Source: Candidatus Methylomirabilota bacterium
GTDB taxonomy: Bacteria > Methylomirabilota > Methylomirabilia > Methylomirabilales > Methylomirabilaceae
Length of the DNA stretch: 6,407 nucleotides
Assembly: GCA_016200385.1 (NCBI GenBank)
Contig: JACQEV010000229.1
Span: 1-6,407 of the forward strand
Direction of reading: 5' to 3'
A program made the translations under genes and the position numbers. How positions within the stretch are numbered: the first letter of the stretch is position 1; every line of letters starts with the position of its first letter. The notes below the pieces were generated by a model. It searched no databases, had not been told where the DNA came from, and saw nothing but the letters and a program-made list of their open reading frames with translations. Of the stretch, positions 1 through 6,407 are shown piece by piece.

Positions 1-2880
1 ATCTCGTTTGTCTACATCATCTTCGAGGATGGCACCAACCTCTACTGGGCCAGAAGCCGAGTGCTCGAGTATATGCAAGGGGTGCAGGGGAGATTGCCCC
101 AGGGGGTGACCCCGGTCCTGGGGCCAGATGCGACCGGCGTGGGCTGGGGGTTCGAGTATGCGCTTGTGGACGAGACCGGACGGCACGACTTGGCCCAGCT
201 TCGCACGCTGAACGACTGGTACGTCCACCACTGGCTGCTCGCGGTGCCGGGCGTGGCCGAAGTGGCGCGGGTTGGCGGCTTCGTCAAGCAGTACCAGGTC
301 TCGATCGATCCCGCGACCCTTCTGGGTTTCAAGCTTCCACTGGATCGGGTCATCGAGGCCATCCGGAAGGGGAACAACGACACCGGCGGCCGGGTGGTGG
401 AGTTCAGCGGACGGGAGTACATGGTCCGCGGCCTCGGCTACATCAAGTCCCTCAAAGACATCGAGGCAATCGTCGTCGGGACCAACGAACGTGGCACTCC
501 GGTCCTCGTCAGGGACATCGGCCGGGTGGGCCTCGGGCCGGACATCCGCCGAGGCGCCGCCGAGCTCAATGGTCAGGGTGACGTGGCCGGCGGGATCGTG
601 GTGATCCGGTATGGCGAAAACGCCCTGGATGTGATCCACCGGATTAAGGAGAAGATCAAGACGATCACCCCTTCACTGCCGAAGGGTGTCAAGATCATCA
701 CCACCTATGACCGATCCGACCTGATCTACCGCTCCATCGCCACACTCAAGGAGAAGCTGATCGAGGAGAGCCTGATCGTCAGTCTCGTGATCATCGTGTT
801 CCTCTTTCATTTTCGGAGCGCGCTGGTGGTGATCCTCACCCTGCCGGTCGCCATCCTGATGTCGTTCATCGCCATGTACTACATCGGCGTCGGCTCGAAC
901 ATCATGTCGCTGGGGGGGATCGCCATTGCGATTGGCGCCATGATCGACGCTGCCATCATCATGGTGGAGAACGCCCACACGCGACTCGAGGAGTGGGAGA
1001 AGGACGGGCGTCCGATCGACCGGACCCGCCTCCTGATCGAAGCGGCCCAACAGGTGGGGCGTCCGCTCTTCTTCTCATTGCTGATCATTACGGTCTCCTT
1101 CCTCCCGGTCTTCACGCTGGAGGCACAGGAGGGCCGCATGTTCCGTCCGCTGGCCTTTACGAAGACCTTTTCCATGCTCTTCGCGGCCTTCCTCGCTGTC
1201 ACCCTTGGACCACTTCTCATGGTCCTCCTTATCCGGGGAAAGATCCAGCCGGAGGAGAAGAACCCGATTAACCGATTCCTGATCTGGGCCTACCAACCGG
1301 TTGTGCACCTGGTGCTCAGATGGAAGAAGACCACTCTTGTGCTGGCCCTCCTTGCCATGGCGGCCACTGTGCCGGTTTTCCTTAAATTTGGCTCGGAGTT
1401 CATGCCGCCCCTCTACGAAGGGACCCTTCTCTACATGCCGACGGCATTGCCCGGCGCCTCGATCACTCAGGTCTCCCAGCTCATCCAGGTCCAGGACCGG
1501 ATCATCAAGCACTTCCCGGAGGTCGAGTCGGTCTTCGCGAAAGGGGGACGCTCCACCAGCGCCACCGACCCGGCGCCCCTGGAGATGATCGAGACAGTGA
1601 TCAACCTGAAGCCGGAGAAGGAATGGCGGAAGGGGATGACCGTCGAGAAGCTGATCGACGAGCTGGACCAAGCGCTTCAAGTCCCAGGCGTGACGAACGC
1701 CTGGACAATGCCGATCAAGGCCAGAATCGACATGCTCAGCACGGGAATCCGGACCCCCGTCGGGATCAAGGTGCTCGGGCCGAAGTTAGAGGTGATCCAG
1801 AGCATCGGTCAGGAGATCGAGACAGCGCTCAAGCATGTCCGTGGGACCCGGAATGTTTTTGCGGAGCGCGTGGCTGGCGGCTACTACCTCGATTTCGAGA
1901 TCAAGCGGGACGAGATCGCCCGGTACGGCCTCACTGTGGCCGACGTGGAGGACGTGATCGAGACCGCCGTCGGCGGCCGGACCGTCACCACGACGATCGA
2001 GGGGCGGGAGCGGTTCCCGGTCAACGTCCGCTATTTCCGAGGGCTGCGGGACAGCATGGACGGCTTGAGGCGGGTCCTGGTCTCGACCCCGATGGGCGCC
2101 CAGGTCCCGATTACCCAGCTCGTCGATCTGAGGCTGTCAAGTGGCACCACCCTGATCCGGAGCGAGGCGGGTGAGTTGGTGGGCTACGTCTATGTCGATG
2201 TCGAAGACCGGGATATCGGTAGCTACGTGGCCGACGCCCAGCGGGTGGTTGCCAAGAAGGTGAAGCTGCCCCAGGGGTATCACCTGCTCTGGAGCGGGCA
2301 GTTCGAGTATATGGAGCGGGCCAAGGAGCGGCTGAAGGTCGTCATCCCGCTTACCCTACTGATCGTATTCGTGCTGCTCTACTTCAACACGGCGAGTGTC
2401 ACCAAGGTCTTCATCGTGCTGCTCGCCGTCCCGTTCTCCCTCATCGGCGCCTTCTGGCTCATCTATCTGCTGGGGTATAACCTGAGCGTGGCGGTTTGGG
2501 TTGGGATCATCGCCCTCGCCGGTGTGGATGCCGAGACCGGAGTTATCATGCTTCTCTATCTCGACCATGCGTATGAGAAATGGCGCGACGCGGGGCGCAT
2601 GCGGACGGTGGAAGATCTTCAGGAGGCGATCAGTGAGGGAGCAGTGAAGCGGATTCGGCCGAAGATGATGACCGTCATGGCGATCCTGATGGGATTGCTC
2701 CCAATCATGTGGAGCCATGGGGCCGGGGCCGACGTGATGAAGCGGATCGCCGCCCCCATGATCGGCGGTGTCGTGACGTCCTTCCTCCTCGAACTCATCG
2801 TCTATCCGGTGATCTTCGAGGTGTGGAGGGGCCGGCAGCTTCAGCAGCAGGCAGCTTCCTCACGGCAGGTCCACAGTTGA
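1..2880 (+). CDS. cusA: CusA-type Cu(I)/Ag(I) efflux RND transporter (5' partial)
   Basis: This is the inner-membrane proton-driven pump of a tripartite CusCBA-type complex that exports monovalent copper or silver. The frame is open from base 1 (…VYIIFEDGTN…WARSRVLEY), so the GTG at 61 is an internal codon. Aligned from memory to E. coli CusA, about 89 N-terminal residues are missing (TM1 and the start of the porter domain); the C-terminus is complete. Window residue numbers with E. coli equivalents follow. The TM4 motif GAMIDAAIIMVEN carries D316 (D405) and E323 (E412). The proton-relay residues E845 (E939) and K888 (near K984) are present. The periplasmic metal-binding methionines M479, M529 and M578 (M573, M623, M672) are all kept, as are M392 and M407 (M486, M501) of the methionine relay. 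The only change seen at a channel residue is R584 in place of K678. These residues favour the Cu/Ag subclass (HME4) over Zn/Co/Cd CzcA. The adaptor and outer-membrane genes presumably lie upstream. Confidence 0.95.
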   Translation: MSFVYIIFEDGTNLYWARSRVLEYMQGVQGRLPQGVTPVLGPDATGVGWGFEYALVDETGRHDLAQLRTLNDWYVHHWLLAVPGVAEVARVGGFVKQYQVSIDPATLLGFKLPLDRVIEAIRKGNNDTGGRVVEFSGREYMVRGLGYIKSLKDIEAIVVGTNERGTPVLVRDIGRVGLGPDIRRGAAELNGQGDVAGGIVVIRYGENALDVIHRIKEKIKTITPSLPKGVKIITTYDRSDLIYRSIATLKEKLIEESLIVSLVIIVFLFHFRSALVVILTLPVAILMSFIAMYYIGVGSNIMSLGGIAIAIGAMIDAAIIMVENAHTRLEEWEKDGRPIDRTRLLIEAAQQVGRPLFFSLLIITVSFLPVFTLEAQEGRMFRPLAFTKTFSMLFAAFLAVTLGPLLMVLLIRGKIQPEEKNPINRFLIWAYQPVVHLVLRWKKTTLVLALLAMAATVPVFLKFGSEFMPPLYEGTLLYMPTALPGASITQVSQLIQVQDRIIKHFPEVESVFAKGGRSTSATDPAPLEMIETVINLKPEKEWRKGMTVEKLIDELDQALQVPGVTNAWTMPIKARIDMLSTGIRTPVGIKVLGPKLEVIQSIGQEIETALKHVRGTRNVFAERVAGGYYLDFEIKRDEIARYGLTVADVEDVIETAVGGRTVTTTIEGRERFPVNVRYFRGLRDSMDGLRRVLVSTPMGAQVPITQLVDLRLSSGTTLIRSEAGELVGYVYVDVEDRDIGSYVADAQRVVAKKVKLPQGYHLLWSGQFEYMERAKERLKVVIPLTLLIVFVLLYFNTASVTKVFIVLLAVPFSLIGAFWLIYLLGYNLSVAVWVGIIALAGVDAETGVIMLLYLDHAYEKWRDAGRMRTVEDLQEAISEGAVKRIRPKMMTVMAILMGLLPIMWSHGAGADVMKRIAAPMIGGVVTSFLLELIVYPVIFEVWRGRQLQQQAASSRQVHS

Positions 2881-2964
2881 CATCTATTGAGATACTGTGG
2901 CTTGGGCAGCATGTGTCATGTATCATTAGGATTGCTTGGCATTTCGAGTGGGGACTCAGCAGGC

Positions 2965-2979
2965 AGGAGAAGTGCAATG
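2965..2979 (+). promoter_or_regulatory. Alternative SD and upstream in-frame ATG
   Basis: AGGAG at 2965-2969 lies 7 nt before an ATG at 2977-2979. That ATG is in frame with the MaoC-PTA gene, with no stop between. Its use would add 28 mostly charged residues (MREKEESVRAGD…) before the family-typical MEYIENR start. It could be a true alternative start, a relic, or chance; the downstream start is preferred. Confidence 0.35.
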
Positions 2980-3046
2980 AGGGAAAAGGAAGAATCTGTC
3001 CGCGCGGGCGACAGCACCACCTACCGGCCTGTTGTACTTCAAGATC

Positions 3047-3053
3047 GGAGGGA
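3047..3053 (+). promoter_or_regulatory. Shine-Dalgarno of the MaoC-PTA gene
   Basis: GGAGGGA ends 7 nt before the ATG at 3061, and its GGAGG core lies 9 nt away. This strong site coincides with the start giving MEYIENR…, the N-terminus expected for this protein family, and it decides the start call. Confidence 0.75.
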
Positions 3054-3060
3054 TTGCTCT

Positions 3061-4455
3061 ATGGAATACATCGAGAACCGAATCTTCGATGAGATAAAAA
3101 TCGGGGATTCAGCCAGCCTGATCCGCAAGCTGACAATGGATGACATCAACCTCTTCGCAGTCATGTCAGGTGACGTCAATCCCGCCCACGTGGATGAGGA
3201 ATATGCCAAGAGCGACATGTTCCACAAGATCATTGCCCATGGCATGTGGGGCGGGTCCCTGATCTCCACGCTATTTGGCACCAAGCTCCCCGGCCCCGGC
3301 ACGATTTATCTCGGTCAAACGCTGCATTTCAGAAGGCCAGTCGCCCTGGGAGACACCATCACGGTTTCCGTCACCGCCACCGCCAAGGAGGAGGAAAGGC
3401 ACCGCGTCACGTTTAACTGTGAATGCATCAACCAACGTGGCGAGGTGGTCATCAGCGGCAGCGCCGAGGTGATCGCCCCAATCGAAAAGGTGAAGAGGCC
3501 GCGCACCGTCCTTCCGGCGGTCCACATGCACGACCGAGGGGCGCGTCACCGGCAATTGATCGAGCTGACCAAAGGATTGGAGCCGATCCGAACTGCGGTC
3601 GTCCATCCGGTTGACAGAAACTCGCTTCTGGGGGCAATCGATGCGGCTCTGGTCAACCTTATCGTTCCCATCCTGGTTGGTCCAGAAGCCAAGATCCGTG
3701 CTGCCGCTGAAGCCGCAGATGTGAATCTGTCGCCTTACACGTTGGTCGCAAGTAAGCATAGCCATGAGGCGGCCGCCAAGGCTGTCGCCATGGCCCGCGC
3801 GGGCGAGGTCGAGGCCATCATGAAGGGGAGTCTGCACACCGACGAGCTGATGCATGAGGTGGTCGCCAAGGACACTGGCCTCACCACCGCCCGCCGAATC
3901 AGCCACGTCTTTGTGATGGATGTTCCCACCTATCCGCGGGTACTGTTCATCACGGATGCCGCCATTAACATCTATCCCGACCTGGATGACAAGCGCGACA
4001 TCGTACAGAACGCCATCGATCTGGCGCATGTCTTGGGGATCGAGAACCCAAAGGTCGCCATCCTGTCGGCTATCGAAACGGTAACCTCGAAGCTTCGGTC
4101 CTCTATCGAGGCGGCCGCGTTATGCAAGATGGCGGATCGCAAGCAGATCACCGGGGGCGTGGTCGATGGTCCGCTCGCGTTTGATAATGCGGTGTCCGAG
4201 GAGGCTGCCAAGATCAAGGAGATCGTCTCGCCGGTTGCCGGCAGGGCCGACATTCTGGTGGTGCCGGATCTCGAATCTGGCAATATGCTGGCAAAACAGT
4301 TGGAGTACCTTGCAGAGGCACAGACGGCTGGTATCGTCCTCGGCGCGCGCGTACCGATCGCGCTGACCAGCCGCGCGGACAACCCGATGAGCCGAATGGC
4401 CTCCTGCGCGATCGCGTTGCTGCTGGCGCACCACAAGAGGAAAATGATGATATGA
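3061..4455 (+). CDS. Bifunctional enoyl-CoA hydratase (MaoC) / phosphate acyltransferase
   Basis: This 464-residue cytoplasmic fusion protein has two domains. Residues ~14-140 are a MaoC-like hot-dog domain with the (R)-hydratase signature SGDVNPAH; D38 and H43 are the catalytic Asp/His pair, spaced as in PhaJ. It would hydrate trans-2-enoyl-CoA to (R)-3-hydroxyacyl-CoA. After a linker (~141-165), residues ~165-460 form a short-type phosphate acetyl/butyryltransferase domain that converts acyl-CoA + Pi to acyl-phosphate + CoA. Its marks are IMKGSLHTDELM (253-264), VDGPLAFDNAVS (368-379) and PDLESGNMLAKQLEYL (402-417) followed by GARVPIALTSRAD. The VDGPLAxDNA motif resembles phosphotransbutyrylase (Ptb) as I recall it, so the substrate may be C4 rather than acetyl. 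The length fits the annotated fusion family. The start at 3061 has a strong SD; another SD-backed in-frame ATG lies at 2977. The stop overlaps the ackA start (ATGA), implying one operon and coupled translation. Confidence 0.92.
   Translation: MEYIENRIFDEIKIGDSASLIRKLTMDDINLFAVMSGDVNPAHVDEEYAKSDMFHKIIAHGMWGGSLISTLFGTKLPGPGTIYLGQTLHFRRPVALGDTITVSVTATAKEEERHRVTFNCECINQRGEVVISGSAEVIAPIEKVKRPRTVLPAVHMHDRGARHRQLIELTKGLEPIRTAVVHPVDRNSLLGAIDAALVNLIVPILVGPEAKIRAAAEAADVNLSPYTLVASKHSHEAAAKAVAMARAGEVEAIMKGSLHTDELMHEVVAKDTGLTTARRISHVFVMDVPTYPRVLFITDAAINIYPDLDDKRDIVQNAIDLAHVLGIENPKVAILSAIETVTSKLRSSIEAAALCKMADRKQITGGVVDGPLAFDNAVSEEAAKIKEIVSPVAGRADILVVPDLESGNMLAKQLEYLAEAQTAGIVLGARVPIALTSRADNPMSRMASCAIALLLAHHKRKMMI
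4436..4454 (+). promoter_or_regulatory. SD and ATGA stop/start overlap for ackA
   Basis: AGAGGA at 4436-4441 precedes the ackA ATG at 4452 by 10 nt and lies inside the last codons of the upstream gene. The ATG (4452-4454) overlaps the TGA stop (4453-4455) of the acyltransferase gene. This is the classic arrangement for translational coupling and equal expression of the two enzymes. Confidence 0.7.
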
Positions 4456-5684
4456 CCGATGTTATCCTGGTGCTGAATGCCGGCTCGTCGAGCATCAAGT
4501 TCTCGATTTTCGCCCTCGAGGGCGAAAAGACATCCCTGGCTCTCGTCTATCGGGGGGAGATGGAAGGCATTGGTAGCCAGCCGCGCTTCGTTGTAAGAGA
4601 TGCCATCGGCAACCACTTGGCGGACGAACAGTTACCGGCCAACGCCCACAGCCATCTCAGCCACGAAGAGGCGCTCACGATTTTGCTGGGGTGGATCGAA
4701 GGCCATGCGGCTGGATTGTCAATCGTCGCGGCGGGTCACCGGGTCGTCCACGGCGGCGCGCTATTTTCTGCACCCGTACTGATCGATCATTCAGTGATCA
4801 GCCAACTGGAGAGGTTCGTTCCCCTCGCCCCGTTACACCAGCAGCATAACATCGCCGCAATCAAGGCGCTGGTCAAGATCAAGCCGGACCTGCCGCAGGT
4901 CGCCTGTTTCGACACCGCATTCCATTGGCCTCAATCGCCCGTCGCCCGGGCGTTCGCCCTGCCACGTGACCTGTCAGAGGCGGGCGTGAAGCGCTATGGC
5001 TTTCATGGCCTTTCGTATGAATACATCGCATACGTCCTTCCGGACTTAGTGGGCGCCACGTCTGATGGTCGCGTTGTGGTCGCTCATTTGGGGAATGGCG
5101 CCAGCATGTGCGCGATGCGAGGCCGGAAGAGCGTTGCCACAACGATGGGATTTACCGCTCTCGAGGGGCTGCCCATGGGCACGCGCTGCGGAGCCATTGA
5201 TCCGGGGGTGATCCTCTACCTGATGAGTGAGCGGGGCATGGACGTCGCCCAAGTGACGGACTTGCTGTACCATAAGTCGGGCCTGCTCGGCGTCTCGGGT
5301 CTCAGCAGCGATATGCGCGAACTGCTGGAGAGTCACAGCCCGCACGCCGCCGAAGCCGTTGATCTGTTTGTCTACCGGATTGGGCGCGAACTGGGCTCTC
5401 TTGTCGCCGCTCTGGGTGGTCTGGACGTTCTCGTCTTCACTGCTGGCATCGGCGAGCACGCGCCCGCCATCAGGAAGAGGGTCTGCGAAGACGCAGGATG
5501 GCTAGGAGTCCGCTTGAATGAGGCTGCTAACCTCGGGGGTGGGCCGAGGATCAGCCATGACAGCAGCACCGTCTCGGTCTGGGTGGTCCCAACCGACGAG
5601 GAGCTGATGATTGCCCAACACACGGCCGCGTGTGGTGGGCCGGCGCCGTTTTCCTCTCGCGTTGAAAGGTTGACATCATGCTGA
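4452..5684 (+). CDS. ackA: Acetate (acyl) kinase
   Basis: This 410-residue ASKHA-fold kinase is complete. It interconverts acyl-phosphate + ADP and carboxylate + ATP in the cytoplasm, and so completes the route opened by the preceding acyltransferase. The family landmarks occur in order: LNAGSSSIKF with N9, S12 and K16; GHRVVHGG with R97; APLHQQHN with H129; FDTAFH with D154; YGFHG with H185; LGNGAS with N215; GTRCGAIDPG with R245; FTAGIGEH at 329-336; and PTDEE ending in E384. These match the substrate-, phosphate- and Mg-binding positions of Methanosarcina acetate kinase from memory, so the enzyme should be active. The H129 loop reads APLHQQHN rather than the commoner APLHNPPN, and TRCG replaces TRSG. 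Propionate or butyrate could be the real substrate, since kinases of this superfamily cannot be separated by motif alone. The last ~15 residues are a non-conserved tail. Confidence 0.95.
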   Translation: MTDVILVLNAGSSSIKFSIFALEGEKTSLALVYRGEMEGIGSQPRFVVRDAIGNHLADEQLPANAHSHLSHEEALTILLGWIEGHAAGLSIVAAGHRVVHGGALFSAPVLIDHSVISQLERFVPLAPLHQQHNIAAIKALVKIKPDLPQVACFDTAFHWPQSPVARAFALPRDLSEAGVKRYGFHGLSYEYIAYVLPDLVGATSDGRVVVAHLGNGASMCAMRGRKSVATTMGFTALEGLPMGTRCGAIDPGVILYLMSERGMDVAQVTDLLYHKSGLLGVSGLSSDMRELLESHSPHAAEAVDLFVYRIGRELGSLVAALGGLDVLVFTAGIGEHAPAIRKRVCEDAGWLGVRLNEAANLGGGPRISHDSSTVSVWVVPTDEELMIAQHTAACGGPAPFSSRVERLTSC

Positions 5685-5763
5685 GGAGTACGAACGCTCA
5701 CCCCGTTCTCAGATTCGGGAAGGTTCGGTGCGACCAAACCTTGCCACATGTCCCTCTGCCGGG
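5685..5763. other. Short spacer between ackA and the insertion sequence
   Basis: These 79 bp belong to the host side of the inferred IS boundary. They hold the hairpin described at 5720-5742. A TGAGGAG at 5682-5688 overlaps the ackA stop and resembles a ribosome-binding site, but no start codon follows at a usable distance. An ATG at 5678, eight bases after AAAGG, opens a frame of 47 codons that runs into the IS and stops at 5819-5821. I recognise no protein in it. Confidence 0.5.
5720..5742. repeat. Small imperfect hairpin downstream of ackA
   Basis: AAGGTT (5720-5725) pairs with AACCTT (5737-5742). After one C/A mismatch, GGT (5727-5729) pairs with ACC (5733-5735) around a 3-nt loop. It lies between ackA and the insertion sequence, where a terminator could be expected. 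No T run follows on either strand, so it is not a canonical rho-independent terminator. Confidence 0.35.
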
Positions 5764-5783
5764 GGTAGTGGGTCAATTTGAAT
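5764..5783. repeat. Probable terminal inverted repeat of the IS1-like element
   Basis: GGTAGTGGGTCAATTTGAAT resembles the right end of E. coli IS1 (GGTAATGACTCCAACTTAT, recalled from memory), sharing GGTA, TG and TC at matching positions. As in IS1, the transposase stop codon (complement of 5773-5775) falls inside the repeat. The partner repeat is outside the window, so the assignment is by analogy. Confidence 0.5.
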
Positions 5784-6407
5784 CCAGCAAGCCTACGACT
5801 TCCTCAACCGACCAAACATGATCGGCCACTCCAGCTTCCATCGCAGGAGTTACCCGCAACGTCTGATGCACCCGCCCGAAGTTGTACCACATGAAATGAA
5901 GGGCTACGGCAGCTTCTAGGTTTTCAACCTTCTTTGAGAAGGCATTTGTCAACCGAGTGAACCTTCTCATGCTCATTCGCATCGTCAGGTTCTGGCGTTC
6001 GATAAAAGAAGTGGAAACGTGCGAATGGTTAGGATGCCCCTCAATGCGCCTCTTCTGGCATCCGGTGCACTGAGGCGGACTGTATCGCTTCTCTTGTTCT
6101 GGTGCCTCTCCAAACAGCTTTATGAGCACGGCGTAATCAACGTCGGCCCCAAACGCACCCTCTATGGCCTCCAGGTACACCTTCAGACCATCCGTCGTAA
6201 GTTGAACCCGACTGGCGAGCCGTGTAGCGAGATCATTGATGAACTCGGTGGCGTACCCTGCATCACGTTCGCCTACCAACCATGAAATCACCAGCTTTGA
6301 ATCAGCGTCCATCGCGGTCCATGTCCAGACGTCGCCCACTCCAGGCTGTCCCTTCATTTTCTCTGGAACGTTCTTTTGCTTGGCATAGCAGAAGGACCAT
6401 ATCTCAT
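5773..6407 (-). CDS. IS1-family DDE transposase (5' partial)
   Basis: The DNA cleavage and strand-transfer enzyme of the element. The frame is open to the window edge, so the ATG at 6357 is internal; upstream codons read EIWSFCYAKQKNVPEK. The cut codon xAT before EIW is almost certainly the first catalytic Asp (DEIW, compare DEQW in IS1 InsB). The second Asp is in LTTDGLKVY (codon 6190-6192) and the catalytic Glu is in SFIERQN (codon 5998-6000). RRFTRLTNAFSKKVEN matches the region after the Glu in IS1 InsB (RLGRKSLSFSKSVE). The Asp-Glu spacing is 64 residues, against about 24 in IS1; the extra segment contains CTGC and many basic residues. About 211 residues are visible. The missing N-terminus would normally hold a zinc-binding and helix-turn-helix region. 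No frameshift is seen within the window. Confidence 0.85.
   Translation of the reverse strand, partial: EIWSFCYAKQKNVPEKMKGQPGVGDVWTWTAMDADSKLVISWLVGERDAGYATEFINDLATRLASRVQLTTDGLKVYLEAIEGAFGADVDYAVLIKLFGEAPEQEKRYSPPQCTGCQKRRIEGHPNHSHVSTSFIERQNLTMRMSMRRFTRLTNAFSKKVENLEAAVALHFMWYNFGRVHQTLRVTPAMEAGVADHVWSVEEVVGLLDSN

Larger units (their letters stand above)
2881..3060. other. Intergenic gap between cusA and the acyltransferase operon
   Basis: This 180-bp gap separates two functionally unrelated transcription units. I found no stem-loop followed by a T run, and no -35/-10 pair with good spacing. A TTGACA at 2877-2882 overlaps the cusA stop codon but has nothing like TATAAT 16-18 bp downstream. 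From 2887 onward the reading frame of the next gene is open. The 3' part therefore might be translated from an upstream ATG at 2977, and otherwise acts as a 5' leader. Confidence 0.5.
5764..6407 (-). mobile_element. IS1-like insertion sequence, transposase 3' end (partial)
   Basis: The element enters from beyond the window's right edge and ends just downstream of ackA. The inner boundary at 5764 is inferred from an IS1-like terminus starting GGTAGTGGGTC, within which the transposase stop codon falls. The other end, the second inverted repeat and the target duplication lie outside the window. G+C content looks lower than in the three upstream genes, consistent with a mobile origin. Confidence 0.7.

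Noticed and set aside
61..63. GTG at 61 as the start of the metal pump.
   Set aside because: The frame is open upstream to base 1 and encodes conserved CusA residues (VYIIFEDGTN, WARSR), so the gene begins before the window.
1075..1680. Long open frame on the minus strand inside cusA (201 codons), with other antisense and out-of-frame stretches elsewhere in the window.
   Set aside because: These lie within strongly conserved coding sequence on the plus strand. Their translations are rich in Arg, Asp, His and Gly with no recognisable motif, as expected of shadow frames in G+C-rich DNA.
2877..2926. TTGACA at 2877-2882 and TATCAT at 2921-2926 as a promoter.
   Set aside because: The spacing is 38 bp, far beyond the 16-18 bp of a sigma-70 promoter, and neither element has a plausible partner at the right distance.
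3972..4616. Minus-strand open frame of 214 codons spanning the acyltransferase/ackA junction.
   Set aside because: It is the antisense of two well-supported genes and shows no known domain or convincing ribosome-binding site.
2876..5677. GTTGACATC repeated at 2876-2884 and 5669-5677, both at gene ends.
   Set aside because: A shared 9-mer is expected many times by chance in 6.4 kb, and the flanking bases do not extend the match.
6019..6285. Plus-strand open frame of 88 codons within the IS.
   Set aside because: It is the antisense of the transposase catalytic domain, which has clear DDE motifs; the plus-strand translation has none.

Overview
The window comes from a G+C-rich, Gram-negative bacterium. 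The evidence is a CusA-type RND metal pump, which only works as part of a complex spanning both membranes, and G/C-biased third codon positions in the first three genes. The sequence does not fix the phylum. A proteobacterium-like lineage, or another diderm with similar gene content, would fit.

Layout. (1) Positions 1-2880, + strand: the 3' nine tenths of a cusA-type Cu(I)/Ag(I) efflux pump gene, whose first ~89 codons lie before the window. (2) Positions 2881-3060: a 180-bp gap with no convincing terminator or sigma-70 promoter. It holds a second SD-backed in-frame start for the next gene. (3) Positions 3061-5684, + strand: a tight two-gene operon. The first gene fuses an (R)-specific enoyl-CoA hydratase (MaoC) domain to a phosphate acyltransferase domain. 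The second is an acetate kinase-family gene (ackA), joined to it by a 4-bp ATGA stop/start overlap. (4) Positions 5685-5763: 79 bp of non-coding or remnant DNA with a small hairpin. (5) Position 5764 to the window edge, - strand: the transposase end of an IS1-like insertion sequence. Its stop codon lies inside the probable terminal inverted repeat, and its N-terminus lies beyond the window. The element looks less G+C-rich than its neighbours.

How the genes work together. The MaoC-PTA fusion and AckA form a short acyl-CoA to acyl-phosphate to carboxylate + ATP route, which conserves energy by substrate-level phosphorylation. The hydratase half ties it to enoyl-CoA/3-hydroxyacyl-CoA metabolism, such as beta-oxidation, polyhydroxyalkanoate or crotonyl/butyryl-CoA chemistry. 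The metal pump belongs to a separate upstream locus. The IS sits just downstream of ackA and may have cut the operon off from a following gene.

I see no CRISPR array, tRNA, rRNA or wholly unknown system here. The points most worth a second look are the fused hydratase/acyltransferase with its coupled kinase and double start, and the IS1-like transposase with an enlarged, CxxC-containing catalytic domain.
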